Both the position numbers and the translations under genes were made by a program. From Sycon ciliatum (lineage: Eukaryota; Porifera; Calcarea; Leucosolenida; Sycettidae): a stretch of 64,000 nucleotides of DNA. The stretch is from positions 1,163,101 to 1,227,100 of the forward strand of contig NC_088654.1 of assembly GCF_964019385.1 (NCBI RefSeq), in the 5' to 3' direction. Shown in pieces: positions 1-9,436 of this stretch. The notes below the pieces were generated by a model, which was given only the letters and a program-made list of their open reading frames with translations, had not been told where the DNA came from and ran no database searches. Within the stretch, counting starts at the first letter, position 1. The number at the start of each line of letters is the position of its first letter.

Positions 1-607
1 ACCGGCAAGCAGCGAGCTGCATCAAGTGAAAATGACTTCAAGCTGGTCGAGCAGGCTGCATCGCTTGATGGGGCTTGTCTACTTGGCCACCTGGCGTCCC
101 GAGGGGTGTCCAGCTGGCTCAACCCACTGCCACTGCGGGACCATGATTACCACCTCTAGAAAGGAGATTTCCGTGATGCTTTTGCGCTGCGGTACGACTG
201 GGCACTGGCGGATGTCCCGTTAACCTGCTCCTGTGGCCGTCCATTTAGTGCAGCCCATGCCATGAGCTGCCTGACTGGAGGATTCCCGACAATACGGCAT
301 ATCGAAGTGCGAGACATCCTGGCTGATTTGCTCACTGAAGTGTGCGTGGATGTTGCTGTGGAGCCAGTGCTCGCGCCACTCTCTGGTGAGGTGTTTGTCG
401 CCGCGTCTACGAATACAGGGGATGATGCCCGGGCAGACATTCGCGCGAGGGGGCTGTGGACCCGGGCCCAGAACGCCTACATGGACGTTCGAGTATTTCA
501 TCCTGATGCGCCTTCCTATGCTGCGTTTTGGCAGAGCACGAGCGCAGAAAGAAATCTGAGTTTGCTGAACGCATAATCAATGTGGATCGTGGTACATTCA
601 CTCCTCT
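1..607 (+). pseudogene. RT-type retroelement, C-terminal part (unit A)
   Basis: This is the 3' part of the ORF seen more completely at 17088 and 37156. It contains a Cys/His segment (CSCG ... HAMSC) followed by a conserved stretch ending in ADIRARGLW and DVRVFHPDAPSY. That organisation is common in retroelement polyproteins of marine invertebrates, downstream of an RT domain. Unit A has a private nonsense codon: TAG at 157-159, where the other units read TCG. All three units then change frame near 545; after it the expected family continuation (KSEFAERIINVDRGTFTPL) is readable in the +1 frame to about 607. The window edge removes the start. The exact retroelement clade is not certain, and any nuclease activity of the D..R/DVRV region is inference. 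Confidence 0.7.
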
Positions 608-699
608 CACCGTCCAGGAGCGACACTATCTGGTGTTCACGAAGTGTTTGTCGCGCTGGAAATGGAGCGTCTCTGCAAGTTTGTATCCCTGGTGATGTT

Positions 700-741
700 T
701 GTGCCTGGAGAGCACTATATAAGTGGTGCTCTTCAGGCACA
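700..741 (+). other. strong hairpin around TATATAA upstream of the ribozyme
   Basis: TGTGCCTGgAGAGCAC pairs with GTGCTCTtCAGGCACA, a 15-bp stem with one internal mismatch, leaving TATATAAGTG in the loop. It is kept in all full copies of the module (for example about 19074-19115, 25138-25180 and 38341-38382). It may be a promoter, a processing structure, or a stem that helps the downstream ribozyme fold; the sequence alone cannot tell. Confidence 0.6.
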
Positions 742-751
742 ATCTTTCTCA

Positions 752-814
752 GCCTACTCAAGCTCAACTGATGAGGGGTGAATTCCCCGAAACACTGTGT
801 ATTGAGCAGGGAGT
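752..814 (+). ncRNA. hammerhead ribozyme, family 1 (unit A)
   Basis: The type I hammerhead core is complete. Stem I GCTCAA (762-767) pairs with TTGAGC (802-807) and is extended by ACTC/GAGT beyond an internal loop. Core CTGATGA is at 768-774. Stem II GGGG (775-778) pairs with CCCC (785-788). GAAA is at 789-792. Stem III is only ACA/TGT with a CTG loop. The nucleotide at the cleavage position is A801, giving a GUA triplet, which satisfies the NUH rule. Predicted cleavage is after 801. Such short stem III hammerheads are known from animal retroelements and often cleave best as dimers. Confidence 0.88.
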
Positions 815-1096
815 GGTGCTTTCTGGCAGGTTTGCCGAGTCGAAGGTTCGATGGACTTCTCGTGTGCTCTGGATGGCAGTCGTGAGTCAGTCAAGTGTCA
901 AGTAAAGTCGGCGGAATAGCGCGAGCTCCGAAGTGGGGAGCAAACCCTTTCTTACAAATAATATTATTATTATTTGTAAGAAAGGTTTGCTCCCCACACC
1001 GGAGCTCGCCGGGCTCGCCGGGCTCACCTTTCTTACAAATCATCGCCGAAGTCGCAACCACTACTTTGTGTTATTATTATTATTATTATTATTATT

Positions 1097-1380
1097 AACT
1101 GAGGGAAAGAGACAAACAGGAAAAGTCTGAAGAAAAAATTGACTGTCACCACCAGGACTCGAACCAGGGACCCTCGCTTGTAGCCAGCGATGCTCTAACC
1201 ACAGAGCTATGGTGTAGTCGTCGTCCCAGCGGAGGCAGCTCAACATTTTCTTCAGACTTCGTAACTCACACTTCCTGTGAATCCGCACAGGCGGGTGGGA
1301 CGCAGCCCTCACTGTACCCACACACTTCACGTACAAACTAGCACGCGGGGAGCCCCAAGTCACAAAATATTAACTGGTTT
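1097..1380 (-). mobile_element. tRNA-derived SINE-II (unit A, copy 1)
   Basis: Read on the minus strand, a tRNA-like core (1144-1216) contains a perfect A box region (TAGCTCnGTGGTTAGAGC) and B box (GGTTCGAGTCC). The anticodon stem pairs, but the acceptor and T stems carry mismatches and the loop lacks T33, so this is a SINE head and not a working tRNA. The sense strand ends ...TTTCCCTCAGTTAATAATAA, a (TAA)n tail merging with the tract at 1070-1096. The 5' flank (gggctgcgtcccacccgcc ... cacaggaagtgtga) is shared by all copies. A partial duplicate of the 5' part follows at 1381-1465. Confidence 0.75.
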
Positions 1381-1465
1381 GGCGGGTGGGACGCAGCCCT
1401 CACTGTAACCCACACACTTTACGTACAAACTAGCACGCGGGGAGCCCCAAGTCATAACATATTAA

Positions 1466-1852
1466 GGTGCCTGGGGCGGTACAACTTTTTTGGGAAAATT
1501 TGACTTCATTTTTGAGTTTATCGGCAAGGCAGAGATGAAATTTGAAAATGTTTTCGGGTGAATGTCTGGAGAAGAGCCTTCTCTAGCCTACTATAGTTTT
1601 ATTTTTACTTTTGGACTAAATTTGAAAACGTTTTATGAAAGGTTCGTGTTATTTTTTCACGGACCTTTCATAAAACTTTTTCAAATTTTGTCCAAAAGTA
1701 AAAATAAAACTATATGAGGCTAGAGAAGGCTCTTCTCCAGAGATTCAACAGAAAACATTTTCAAATTTCATCTCCACCTTGCCGATAAACTCAAAAATGA
1801 AGTCAAAATGTGATCAAAATAACCCCTAAAAAGTTGTACCGCCCCAGCCACC
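1466..1852. mobile_element. piggyBac-type foldback MITE (unit A)
   Basis: A 387-bp near-perfect palindrome with arms of about 185 bp. The ends read GGTGCCTGGGGCGGTACAAC and its complement. TTAA lies directly outside both ends (1462-1465 and 1853-1856). The empty site is visible in the same window (for example at 2130-2140, where one TTAA continues into ctggtttgag), so TTAA is a true target duplication. TTAA duplication is typical of the piggyBac superfamily. There is no coding capacity. The same element at the same site is in unit C but not in unit B. Confidence 0.85.
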
Positions 1853-1856
1853 TTAA

Positions 1857-2224
1857 CTGGTTTGAGGAAAAGAGACAAACGGGGAAAGTCTGAAGAAAAA
1901 ATTGACTGTCACCACCAGGACTTGAACAAGAGACCCTCGCTTGTAGCCAGCGATGCTCTAACCATTGAGCTATGGTGTAGTCGTCATCTCAGCAGAGGCC
2001 GTTCAACATTTTCTTCAGACTTCGTAACTCACACTTCCTGTGAATCCACACAGGCGGGTGGGACGCAGCCCTCACTGTAACCCACACACTTCACGTACAA
2101 ACTAGCACGCGGGGAGCCCCAAGTCATAAAATATTAACTGGTTTGAGGGAAAGAGACAAACGGGAAAAGTCTGAAGAAAAAATTGACTGTCACCACCAGG
2201 ACTCGAACCAGGGACCCTTGCTAG
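1857..2224 (-). mobile_element. SINE-II copies 2 and 3 (unit A), the last truncated
   Basis: Copy 2 (tRNA-like core 1908-1980) has a damaged B box (cttgaacaag on the plus strand). Copy 3 keeps only the 3' part and stops inside the tRNA-like core at 2224, where the (TAA)n tail of the minus-strand LINE begins. Copies are joined by the same junction (aatattaactggtttgag), so they form a tandem array. This array is also present in unit C and shorter in unit B. Confidence 0.65.
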
Positions 2225-5200
2225 TATTATTATTATGGAGTTGGCTTTATTTCACTCACGTTGTCATGACATGAGGTAAGAACCCCATCACCGGGCCAAA
2301 AGAGACCAAGGGTAATGAGAGAAAAAAAATAGATAAATGGCCAACGCAATGAAGACCGAAGCAAAAAGGATTGTAAAAACCAAAGCAAAAATTAATATTG
2401 AAAGCCGGCGCAGAAACTGAGAGACAGACAGAAATAAGCAGAACGATGGAGGAGGCCAGGACCTATTCGAATACAAAAAGATCGAGGAGGACAGGACATA
2501 TTCGAATACAAAAAGAGTAATCACAAAAATGGACTACCAGTACAGGAATAGACCTGTAGAAATAGAGGAAGAGATGAATGCCGGACATACTCAAATGGCA
2601 AGAGAAAAATCAGGCTGTGAGGACCGTCATACTGCACATTCATGGATGTCAAAGCAAATGCGGTATTGGAGGTTTATACGGACTAGCTCTACCCGTAACA
2701 TGAGGAGCCTAATGCCGAATGCCAAGAACCGACTTGACGATGTTCAGCGTGCCCAGGATAGCACATTGCTGAGCCCTTTCAATGTGCAGAGTGCCTGCCA
2801 ATGCCAACACAAAGTGTGAGAGGGACACACCAGTCAGTCCACCAAGCGCCCCAACAACCAGGGGCACAACGCGGACATCATCCACATGCCAGATGCGGCG
2901 CAGCTCTTGGCAAAGGGGAGCGTACTTTGTTATTTTTTCGGCGATTTTTGTGGGCACATTCTGGTCCAATGGAACACTGACATCCATCAGCAGCACCTGT
3001 GTGCTGGACCGCAACACCAGGTCTGGACGGTTGTGGCGTATCCGTTGGGATATTGAACTCCCATAGGAGCTTCATGTCAAGATTTTCCGTGACAGGCACA
3101 ATATGATGCTTCAGCGGGTTGCTTTCCGGCCGACCCAGACCATGCCGCTTGCATGATGCCCAATACACCAACTTGACGAGCGTGTCATGCCGTTCGATAT
3201 ACAGTGTTTTGGCTAGGGCTAGGCAACAGGCCACAATGTGATCAACTGTTTCTCTGCGAGTGCCGCAAACTCGACAAATGTCCACAACGTCTCCCCGTGC
3301 AATGACCGTGACCTGATAGTGCCTGGTCGCAATGGCCTGATCCTGTACAGCCAGCAAGAGTCCCTCTTTCGCAGGCCTGATCGTTGGCGATTTCAGCCAG
3401 CGAAAACTCAAGCCCAGGTCCAAGCCAGCATCAGAAGCTCATCTCGAGAACTGGCCATAGAGAGGCTTACCTTGGATAACGGCAAGGCACCGGAGAGCAA
3501 CGGCCTTCTTGACAATGACTTTTGTGGCAGTCTCCAAGTCGGGTAGGTCAAGTTCACCCAGAAGTCTGGAGGCTTGACGTGTAACTGATTTTGACGGTGC
3601 CACATCATTGTCGTGATGGCGCTTAACAGCAGCCAACAGTGGCACGTTTGGGTGGGCTTGTAGGTACCGCGCCACCCGGACACGGGTTATATCCAGGAGA
3701 TCCCGGAATGATAAAATTCCTCGACCACCCATGTCACGAGGCAGGTGGACCCTGGCGGCAGAGTCCTTTGGGTGGCGGGCGTGTGCGTTAAACAGTGCTT
3801 GGCGGGTCTGTCGGTCGAGTTCCTCTATCTCTGCCTTTGCCCACTCAATGATGCACAGAGAGTAGAGGATGACTGGAATGGCAAAGGTGTTGATGGCTTT
3901 GACCAAGTTCCTGGCGTTCAATTGAGACGAGCAGATCAATTGAAGACGGCGGCCGAACTCAGACTTTGCTGTCGTCTTCAATTCGGCGGCGTGAAAATGT
4001 GCTGATTCCGGGACACCAAGGTACCTGTAGGACTCCTCCGCCTGCAGCTTAGCAATGGCGTGACCCTGGAGTGTCTGGAGAGCAGACTGCTGATCGCTCT
4101 GGGCTCTCCCCCGTTTCATAGTGAGCCAGCTAGACTTTGACGGGTCGAAACGCATACCAATGCAGTCGCCCATTGACTCCACAACATTGGTCATGGAGAG
4201 CAGATTATTGTCGTTTCGGGCGAAGAGCTTCATGTCGTCCATGTACCACAGGTGCGATACAGGGCACACCTGGGCCGGTGGGCCACAGCGGTAGCCAAGA
4301 CCCGTCCTGGTCAACTCGCCACTGATCAGATTTAGAGACAGGCAAAATAGCAGTGGAGAAAGGGAATCGCCCTGGAAAATGCCACGGTGGATAGATATTG
4401 GGCGACTGAATGCACGGGATGTTTGACCAGGCAGTACCATTTGCGTTTTCCAATGATCCATCATGCTTGAGATGCATGAGACAAGATTGTCTGCAAAGCG
4501 GGTAGATCAACAGGCATCTCCGGATCCACTGGTGAGACAGGCTATCGAAGGCTTTGCGGAAGTCCACCCAGCACGTCGAAAGATTCCGACTACGGGATGC
4601 TGCATCCTCTAGAACCATCTTGTCGATCATTAGTTGGTCAAGGCATCCACCACGCCCTGGAGTACAGCCAACTTGCTCATCTGCAAAGATATCCTTTGAA
4701 GATAAATGGCGCCACATGGCAGCAGCGAGTAAGGATGTGAATATATTGCTAATCGTTGGCAGGCATGTTATTGGGCGATAATTCTCAGGCCTAGAAAGGT
4801 CTCCTTTCTTAGGCAGTAGAGTGGTGATACCAAACGAGAACCAGGCCGGCGACTCTGTCTCTGCATCCAGGATTGATTGAAAGGAGACCACAAGATGCTC
4901 GTGGATAGACGAAAACTTCTTCCACCAAAATGCATGGATCTTGTCCCGTTCTAGGGCTTTCCAGTTGTTTGATTTCTTCAAGATGTCCCTGAGGTCCTCC
5001 AGTTGAAGAATGACACGGTCTTGTTGTTGAATCTCCTCACAGTCCCTCTCCAAATTATCAAGCCAAGCACCGCAACGCAGCTCCACGGGTTGTTCCAGTA
5101 TAGATGACCAGAACTCAGTAACAGCCTCAGCCGATGGATGCGCAGCAGCCTGGTCAACAGGGGGCTGCCCAGGCATTTCCGTAGACTTGTTCATATTGCG

Positions 5201-6022
5201 GTAGAACTGACGCTCATTCGTGACGAAAACACGATTCTCCGACCTGCGTGTTGCCTCTAGCTTATAGCGCCGGATCTGTGCGGCTGTTGCTTCTAGCTGC
5301 ATTTTCGTATGCTCCAGTAGCTGGCGGGCCTGATCCAAAGTCTGGACTTTATATTGCCGGTGGATCCTGTGCTACTTGATGTTGGTGTCAAAGAGGGATC
5401 CATCACGCAGGAAGCTGGTCAGCCGGGAGACGTCAGCCCTCAGTGCACAAACACGTTTTTCAAGGCGTTGTCGCCAGGCAGGCAAGGAGCGTTCTCCTCT
5501 AGCTGTGTCAGGGGTACCATCTGTATTGATATCCAGCAGTGAGAGTACAAGCTTGGCCCCAGCATAGACCATGTCACTGATCTGGCCAAGCGAGATGGTG
5601 TCATTTCGCACCTCACGGTCAAACTCCAGGAGTCTAGGGAGTATCTTGTTCACACGGGCAGTGGCAGAGGCCAGAGACTTCCTGGCCACGTGCCTAGGTA
5701 CTGGTAGGCTCGACCTGGACTCTGGAGTAGTTGCACCGTACTGTTCGTAGATTTCAACAAGTTTGGCGTAAAGTGGTGTACTATCTGGCTCGAACGCACC
5801 CAGGGTGTCACTAGCGTTGGTGCCAGTTTGCATTGCTGCGCCAGTGCCATCACCCGAACACCCTGATGTAACTGAGGTGTCATGACTAGCTCCACGCAAA
5901 CCATCAACAGAAGCGTCCAGCAACTCACTGTGGGTGGCCTCAGCAACGTCTGGGCTAGTCACCATGGCGTCACACGAACCAGGCACCAAGATCGACGCAC
6001 CAGACTCACCCAAAGCATTCGC
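2225..6022 (-). mobile_element. R4/Dong-like LINE bounded by (TAA)n (unit A)
   Basis: One minus-strand LINE whose 3' end (gtgaaataaagccaactcc then TAATAATA) lies at about 2236 and whose 5' end meets TAATAATAA at about 6022. Both ends sit in TAA repeats. The Bombyx element Dong (R4 clade) is known to insert in TAA repeats, and this element has the matching layout: one ORF, RT, CCHC, and a restriction-like endonuclease at the C-terminus. The 3' UTR of about 470 bp (2237-2708) has no gene. Confidence 0.8.
2709..5965 (-). pseudogene. R4/Dong-like RT + restriction-like endonuclease ORF, broken (unit A)
   Basis: Homologous to the better copy at 20197-23461. RT motifs are readable: NYRPITCLPT, FRKAFDSLSH, GIFQGDSLSPLLF and the catalytic YMDDMK (4231-4245). 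Downstream are the zinc-knuckle CRVC...H...C with RHD, and the nuclease part with LLMDVSVP. Lesions are a TAG where the family has CAG near 5374 (after TNIK), an extra G at 4500-4502 that shifts frame (shared with unit C), and an 8-bp deletion between two GCG repeats at about 3038, private to this unit. It is not functional as it stands. Confidence 0.85.
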
Positions 6023-6033
6023 CTTATTATTAT

Positions 6034-6041
6034 TACATGTA
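6034..6041. other. Tc1/mariner-type excision footprint (TA CATG TA)
   Basis: The sequence TACATGTA interrupts TTATTATTA/TATTATTATC at exactly the point where unit B carries a 511-bp element with CAGT...ACTG ends flanked by TA. A CATG remnant between duplicated TAs is the canonical scar left by Tc1 excision. Both flanks match unit B base for base over the adjacent tract. Confidence 0.85.
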
Positions 6042-6105
6042 TTATTATCATTATTAAGCTTCCGTGGAGATAAAAATGTAATCAACGCAATAAATAGAGT
6101 AAGCT

Positions 6106-6434
6106 ACGTACAAACCGGCTAAGAGACTCCCCCATCTATGCTTCTCTTGATCTCTTTAATAGCATCCCACCCAGCATCCAGCAAATCAACCCCAGACGAG
6201 ATTTCAAAGCAAACATCCTACCACTTGTCATCTCTTCCGTATGTACTTGCTCACATTGCTCAGCACATCTATAGCTCCATTGCGCCCAGCCTACGTGATT
6301 AACTCCCAATTAGTATTGCCATCGCTACTGCCTCAGCAAAGCAGCTAAACTTTGATCTCTCTGTATCTGATCCCCGTGCCTGTAATTATTTTTCTCTTAT
6401 TGGCCACAGGCCATCGTGAGAATAAAAGAATTCA
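6106..6434 (+). mobile_element. 5'-truncated APE-LINE (family 3) inserted in unit A only
   Basis: Flanked by the 5-bp duplication AAGCT (6101-6105 and 6435-6439); unit B has the uninterrupted site. It encodes a remnant of the RT C-terminus (SPIYASLDLFNSIP-like) and ends with a 3' UTR hairpin, TTATTGGCCACAGGCCATCGTGAGAATAAA. The same 3' end is found at 51840-52152. This is a private, hence later, insertion. Confidence 0.8.
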
Positions 6435-6439
6435 AAGCT

Positions 6440-6723
6440 GCGCACTCAGTGCAAACACCATAAGCAAAACTTGTTTTCATGTAAATAAAGAAGCTTGTTC
6501 CTAAACGTTTTCGTCGCCATGTCATCAGAGGATTACTGGCAAATCAACAATAGCTCTTAACTCAATATATATATATATATGCACAATGCAAGTAATAAAT
6601 TAGACCCTAACTAGCGCGATAAAATGAGAGCTGAAAGAAACATTACACCATTCAACGATATCAGGTGACAAGAGATGCGATAAATTCACCACCAGAAAGT
6701 TACCATGCAACCACAAACGAGAA
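6440..6723 (-). other. 3' UTR of Penelope-like element 2, with hammerhead-like motif
   Basis: No gene. On the minus strand, 6532-6499 reads TCCT-CTGATGA-...-GAAA-ACGTT-T-AGGA, the order of a hammerhead with a 4-bp stem I and palindromic stem III (AACGTT). Stem II is almost absent. Unit B (24168-24201) keeps the more canonical CTGATGAG...CGAAA. A (TA)n tract lies at about 6567-6581. This follows the stop of the minus-strand Penelope-like ORF, a position where hammerheads are known in this group. Confidence 0.5.
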
Positions 6724-7848
6724 CTACTGATCTAAATTCACAAACACTTTCAACGTAAACAAATTCTTTTTCTGCCTACACAAAATCGGCTTGGTGGTAA
6801 ACATGTAGATAGACTCCAATACACGCAAATACCTTTGGCTACGTGAACGAGACCAAACAGAAAAGCAATCATCAGCATAACTAGAACGACAATCAATATT
6901 CTGAACAAGATGGTTGGCAACAGAAGATTCATACACCCTAACAACGCTACTAGAACCAGTACATACTTTGGAATTACGTGACAATGAAACCGACCTGACA
7001 TTCCTTGCCGCTACTGCCAATCCAGACGAGGCCGATGTAGATGTTAGTACCAAAGGCACGTCCGTTCCTGGCACTGCCTGCTGCGATGATGCTCCCTCTG
7101 ACGTTCCAATGGCTGTTGATGTTGATGAAGAGGAGGGAGATGAGGAAGACGCTGACGACGACGATGACGACAACAACGGAGACGATAAAGACTCTGCTAA
7201 CCTCGCCCTAGAGCGAGTCACTGGTCCCGCAGACACACCATCCGGTGGTTTCCTCGGTGGCCGGCCACGCTTTTTGCCACCGGAGGTAGACACACCGGAT
7301 GACGGTACCAAGTAAGTCAAAGAAGCCGAAACCGCAGATACCAACGATGATGACGGGATAGAAGGAAGAGACGGTAAAGACGAAGGCAATGACGAACAAG
7401 CCGATGCCGACGAAGAAGACAACGACACCCCAGTTGGTTCCGTCTCCAGCGAGAGTGCACCTCCAGTCGCAGTACCAATCTTTGGGGGACGACCTCGTCT
7501 AGGCCTTGACGACCGTGCCTCAACAGGCATAACGTGAAGAGGCACATGCTGGTGGATCCCGTGCCACCAGGTGCTGAAGGGTCCTACCCACATACCAGCT
7601 CCCACATTGCCGGCACTCGAAGTTGTAAATAAGATAATTTAAGAGTGGGTAGGACATCCTTCTTCACCATGAAGGCACGAGCTGTTGTGTAGACGAACCG
7701 GACACTAACATTACGAACGTTCGATTCTACAGCTGACTTAACTCGACGTTGCATGGTACGGCAAACAGCTTCACCCTTCCAAGGCAAACAAAGACACACC
7801 GGAGTGGTCTCGGAGGACACTTCCTTCGTTCCAACCAGTGTACTAACT
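6724..7848 (-). pseudogene. Penelope-like element 2: GIY-YIG endonuclease part with AT-hook insertion (unit A)
   Basis: On the minus strand the linker (VCLCLPWKG...YTTARAF..KKDVLPTL) leads into the GIY-YIG start, which is frameshifted near 7600, then HQHVP. Instead of continuing into the nuclease, about 170 residues follow: AT-hooks (SRPRRGRPPK, KKRGRPPRKPP), GPVTRSRARLAE, and long Ser runs. The nuclease then resumes: VANHLVQNIDC, FSVWSRSRSQRYLRVLESIY, LCRQKKNLFTLKVF. RT is missing. The same insertion occurs in the separate family at 9437, so it is a lineage feature and not a local accident. Confidence 0.75.
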
Positions 7849-8208
7849 ACGACATATTTAGATATCACATACTCCGGGTACCCTTTTAAACGAAACAAAG
7901 TGTGTAGTGTATACCACCTCGAGTGCAAATGTGGTGATAAATATGTCAGAGAGACGTACCGCAGCCTCGCCACCAGGACAAAAGAACACAACGGCGACGC
8001 ACGCAACACAGTGAGCGGCACCGCGCTGGGTGAGCATTTCGCAGCCAAGCATGCATCTGATCCATTGCCATTGGGAGCAACGGCCTTCTCGGGTATCCGG
8101 GTTCTCGGTTCTGAGCGTGACCGCCCCAGGAGGAGGATCCGGGAGGCCATCAAAATCAGGGAGCGATCCCCGGAAATCAACAACAACAGTGGCTGGGATC
8201 TGCTATAA
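7849..8208 (+). pseudogene. GIY-YIG domain of a third Penelope-like family
   Basis: VYHLECKCGDKYVRET.RSLATRTKEH, then ALGEHFAAKH and RRRIREAIKIRERSPEIN, is the usual GIY-YIG endonuclease order of Penelope-like elements. The invariant Gly of the second motif is replaced (YVRET for YIGET). The Arg of LATR and the Glu of REAI are kept. It lies head-to-head with the minus-strand element, so at least one insertion or rearrangement joined them. Absent from unit B, where other sequence occupies the place. Confidence 0.72.
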
Positions 8209-8532
8209 CACCACCTGTGCGGCCTTATTGGCTTCTAGCATGCGTTCTGGGTGATGCACTCGGCACATGTGTGTGGGCAAAGCATACATTGCAGACCATG
8301 GTAGTGGTCTGCAATCATCTTTCTCGCTCAGCTACCTTTAGCATCATGCATGGGATGTTGTTGTACTGACCTGTGCGCTTTGCCGGCGTTGAAAACAGCT
8401 GTTATTTACTGCGAGTGGCGCCTCACTGGTGGTGTGAGACTGGAACTGGGCTTGTATCACTGCTGAAGCGCAGTATCTACTTTCCTCGCCGTTTGTGCTT
8501 GGGTTGTCATGTATATGAGAACTAGAGGAGAA
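8209..8532. other. no gene; probable Penelope-like 3' flank
   Basis: No supported coding region. TTGCAGACC (about 8288) and GGTCTGCAA form a 9-bp hairpin. The sequence probably belongs to the 3' flank of the GIY-YIG fragment just upstream. Confidence 0.4.
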
Positions 8533-9261
8533 AACGCCAGACCCACCAGGACTCGAACCTGGGACCCTGCTTGTCATGAGCAATGCTCTAACCACTGAGC
8601 TATGGGACCAGGCTGAACCTAGAAGACGCTGACAAGTTTTTCACTCCAAAGGCAGCTCACAACAGTCCTGGTGGGTCTGGCGTTTTTTTCTTTTTTCAGG
8701 CAGTTCACTTCCCCGACTGATCCTTTGAATTTGAAGTTCTCCCAATCCTTTCCAAAATTTAATCACTTTCTTTCACGTGCCACACATACTGATGGCACTT
8801 GGGTCTTTTTCCCTCCCCCAGGGGACCAACCACGGTCAGTTTCTGGAAACTACCAGAGGTGAAAGAAAGTGATTAAATTTGGAAAGGATTGGGAGAACTT
8901 CAAATTCAAAGGATCAGTCGAGGAAGTGAACTGCCTGAAAAGAGAAAAAACCGCCAGACCCACCAGGACTCGAACCTGGGACCCTGCTTGTCATGAGCAA
9001 TGCTCTAACCACTGAGCTATGGGACCAGGCTGAACCCAGAAGGCGCTGACAAGTTTTTCACTCCAAAGGCAGCTCACAACACGTGCCACACATACTGATG
9101 GCACTTGGGTCTTTTTCCCTCCCCCAGGGAACCAACCACGGTCAGTTTCTGGAAACTACCAGAGGTGAAAGAAAGTGATTAAATTTGGAAAGGATTGGGA
9201 GAACTTCAAATTCAAAGGATCAGTCGGGGAAGTGAACTGCCTGAAAAGAGAAAAAAACAAC
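8533..9261 (-). mobile_element. tRNA-Thr-like SINE-I array, two copies (unit A)
   Basis: tRNA-like cores at 8539-8611 and 8956-9027 (minus). Each shows GGTCCCATAGCTCAGTGG, a paired anticodon stem, and GGTTCGAGTCC. The acceptor pairs 6 of 7 and resembles tRNA-Thr, but position 33 is not T, so a SINE head is likelier than a tRNA gene. Body: tctggcg, T-run, caggcagttcacttccccg ... ctcccaatcctttccaaatt. The copies are 417 bp apart. Unit B has four cores in the same place (27596-28696), so this array varies in copy number. Confidence 0.75.
8666..8970. repeat. inverted repeat made of two SINE-I bodies
   Basis: The SINE-I body runs forward at 8666-8779 and back at 8859-8970, about 110 bp per arm, around an 80-bp spacer (cacatactgatggcacttgg...). 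The same structure is in unit B near 28026-28330. It would fold into a long hairpin as RNA or single-stranded DNA. Confidence 0.7.
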
Positions 9262-9436
9262 TTGGGTGGGTCATAAATATCAAAGATAAGTAAAGAAAGG
9301 GAAGCTTTGCGAAAACGAATTGTACAAGCCCAAAGCCAAACTCCTACAGTACTCCTCATGCATGACATTGTGATGGACTAGTTGACTTTTTGCTCGTTTT
9401 CGTTGCGCTTGCCTTCCCCTCTTTAACAGGTCTATC
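9262..9436 (-). mobile_element. fragment of repeat module IV upstream of Penelope-like gene 1
   Basis: Matches the minus-strand module at about 11755-11885 (gggtgggtcataaatatc ... gatggactagttgac) and then a short plus-strand piece (gctcgttttcgttgcgc). Since module IV carries a hammerhead and sits beside the Penelope-like ORF, it may be the pseudo-LTR of that element. That is inference. Confidence 0.5.

Larger units (their letters stand above)
608..1096 (+). mobile_element. hammerhead-bearing SINE-like module with (TTA)n tail (unit A)
   Basis: This non-coding module recurs in every unit and on both strands of unit B, so it is a mobile or duplicated element of its own. In order it holds a strong hairpin around TATATAA, a hammerhead ribozyme, a GGTTCGATGG stretch resembling a Pol III B box, a short GC-rich duplication (ctcgccgggctcgccggg), and a (TTA)n tract. 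Near 944-995 a small inverted repeat has formed around an internal (ATT)n. It begins just where the upstream coding frame stops matching its family (FTPL), so it may be a separate insertion or the 3' UTR of that retroelement. No ORF is credible. Confidence 0.65.

Noticed and set aside
6914..7315. Plus-strand acidic 133-aa ORF (Asp/Glu-rich) as an acidic host protein
   Set aside because: It is the antisense of the Ser-rich insertion of the minus-strand Penelope-like protein; the minus strand carries the recognisable nuclease motifs.
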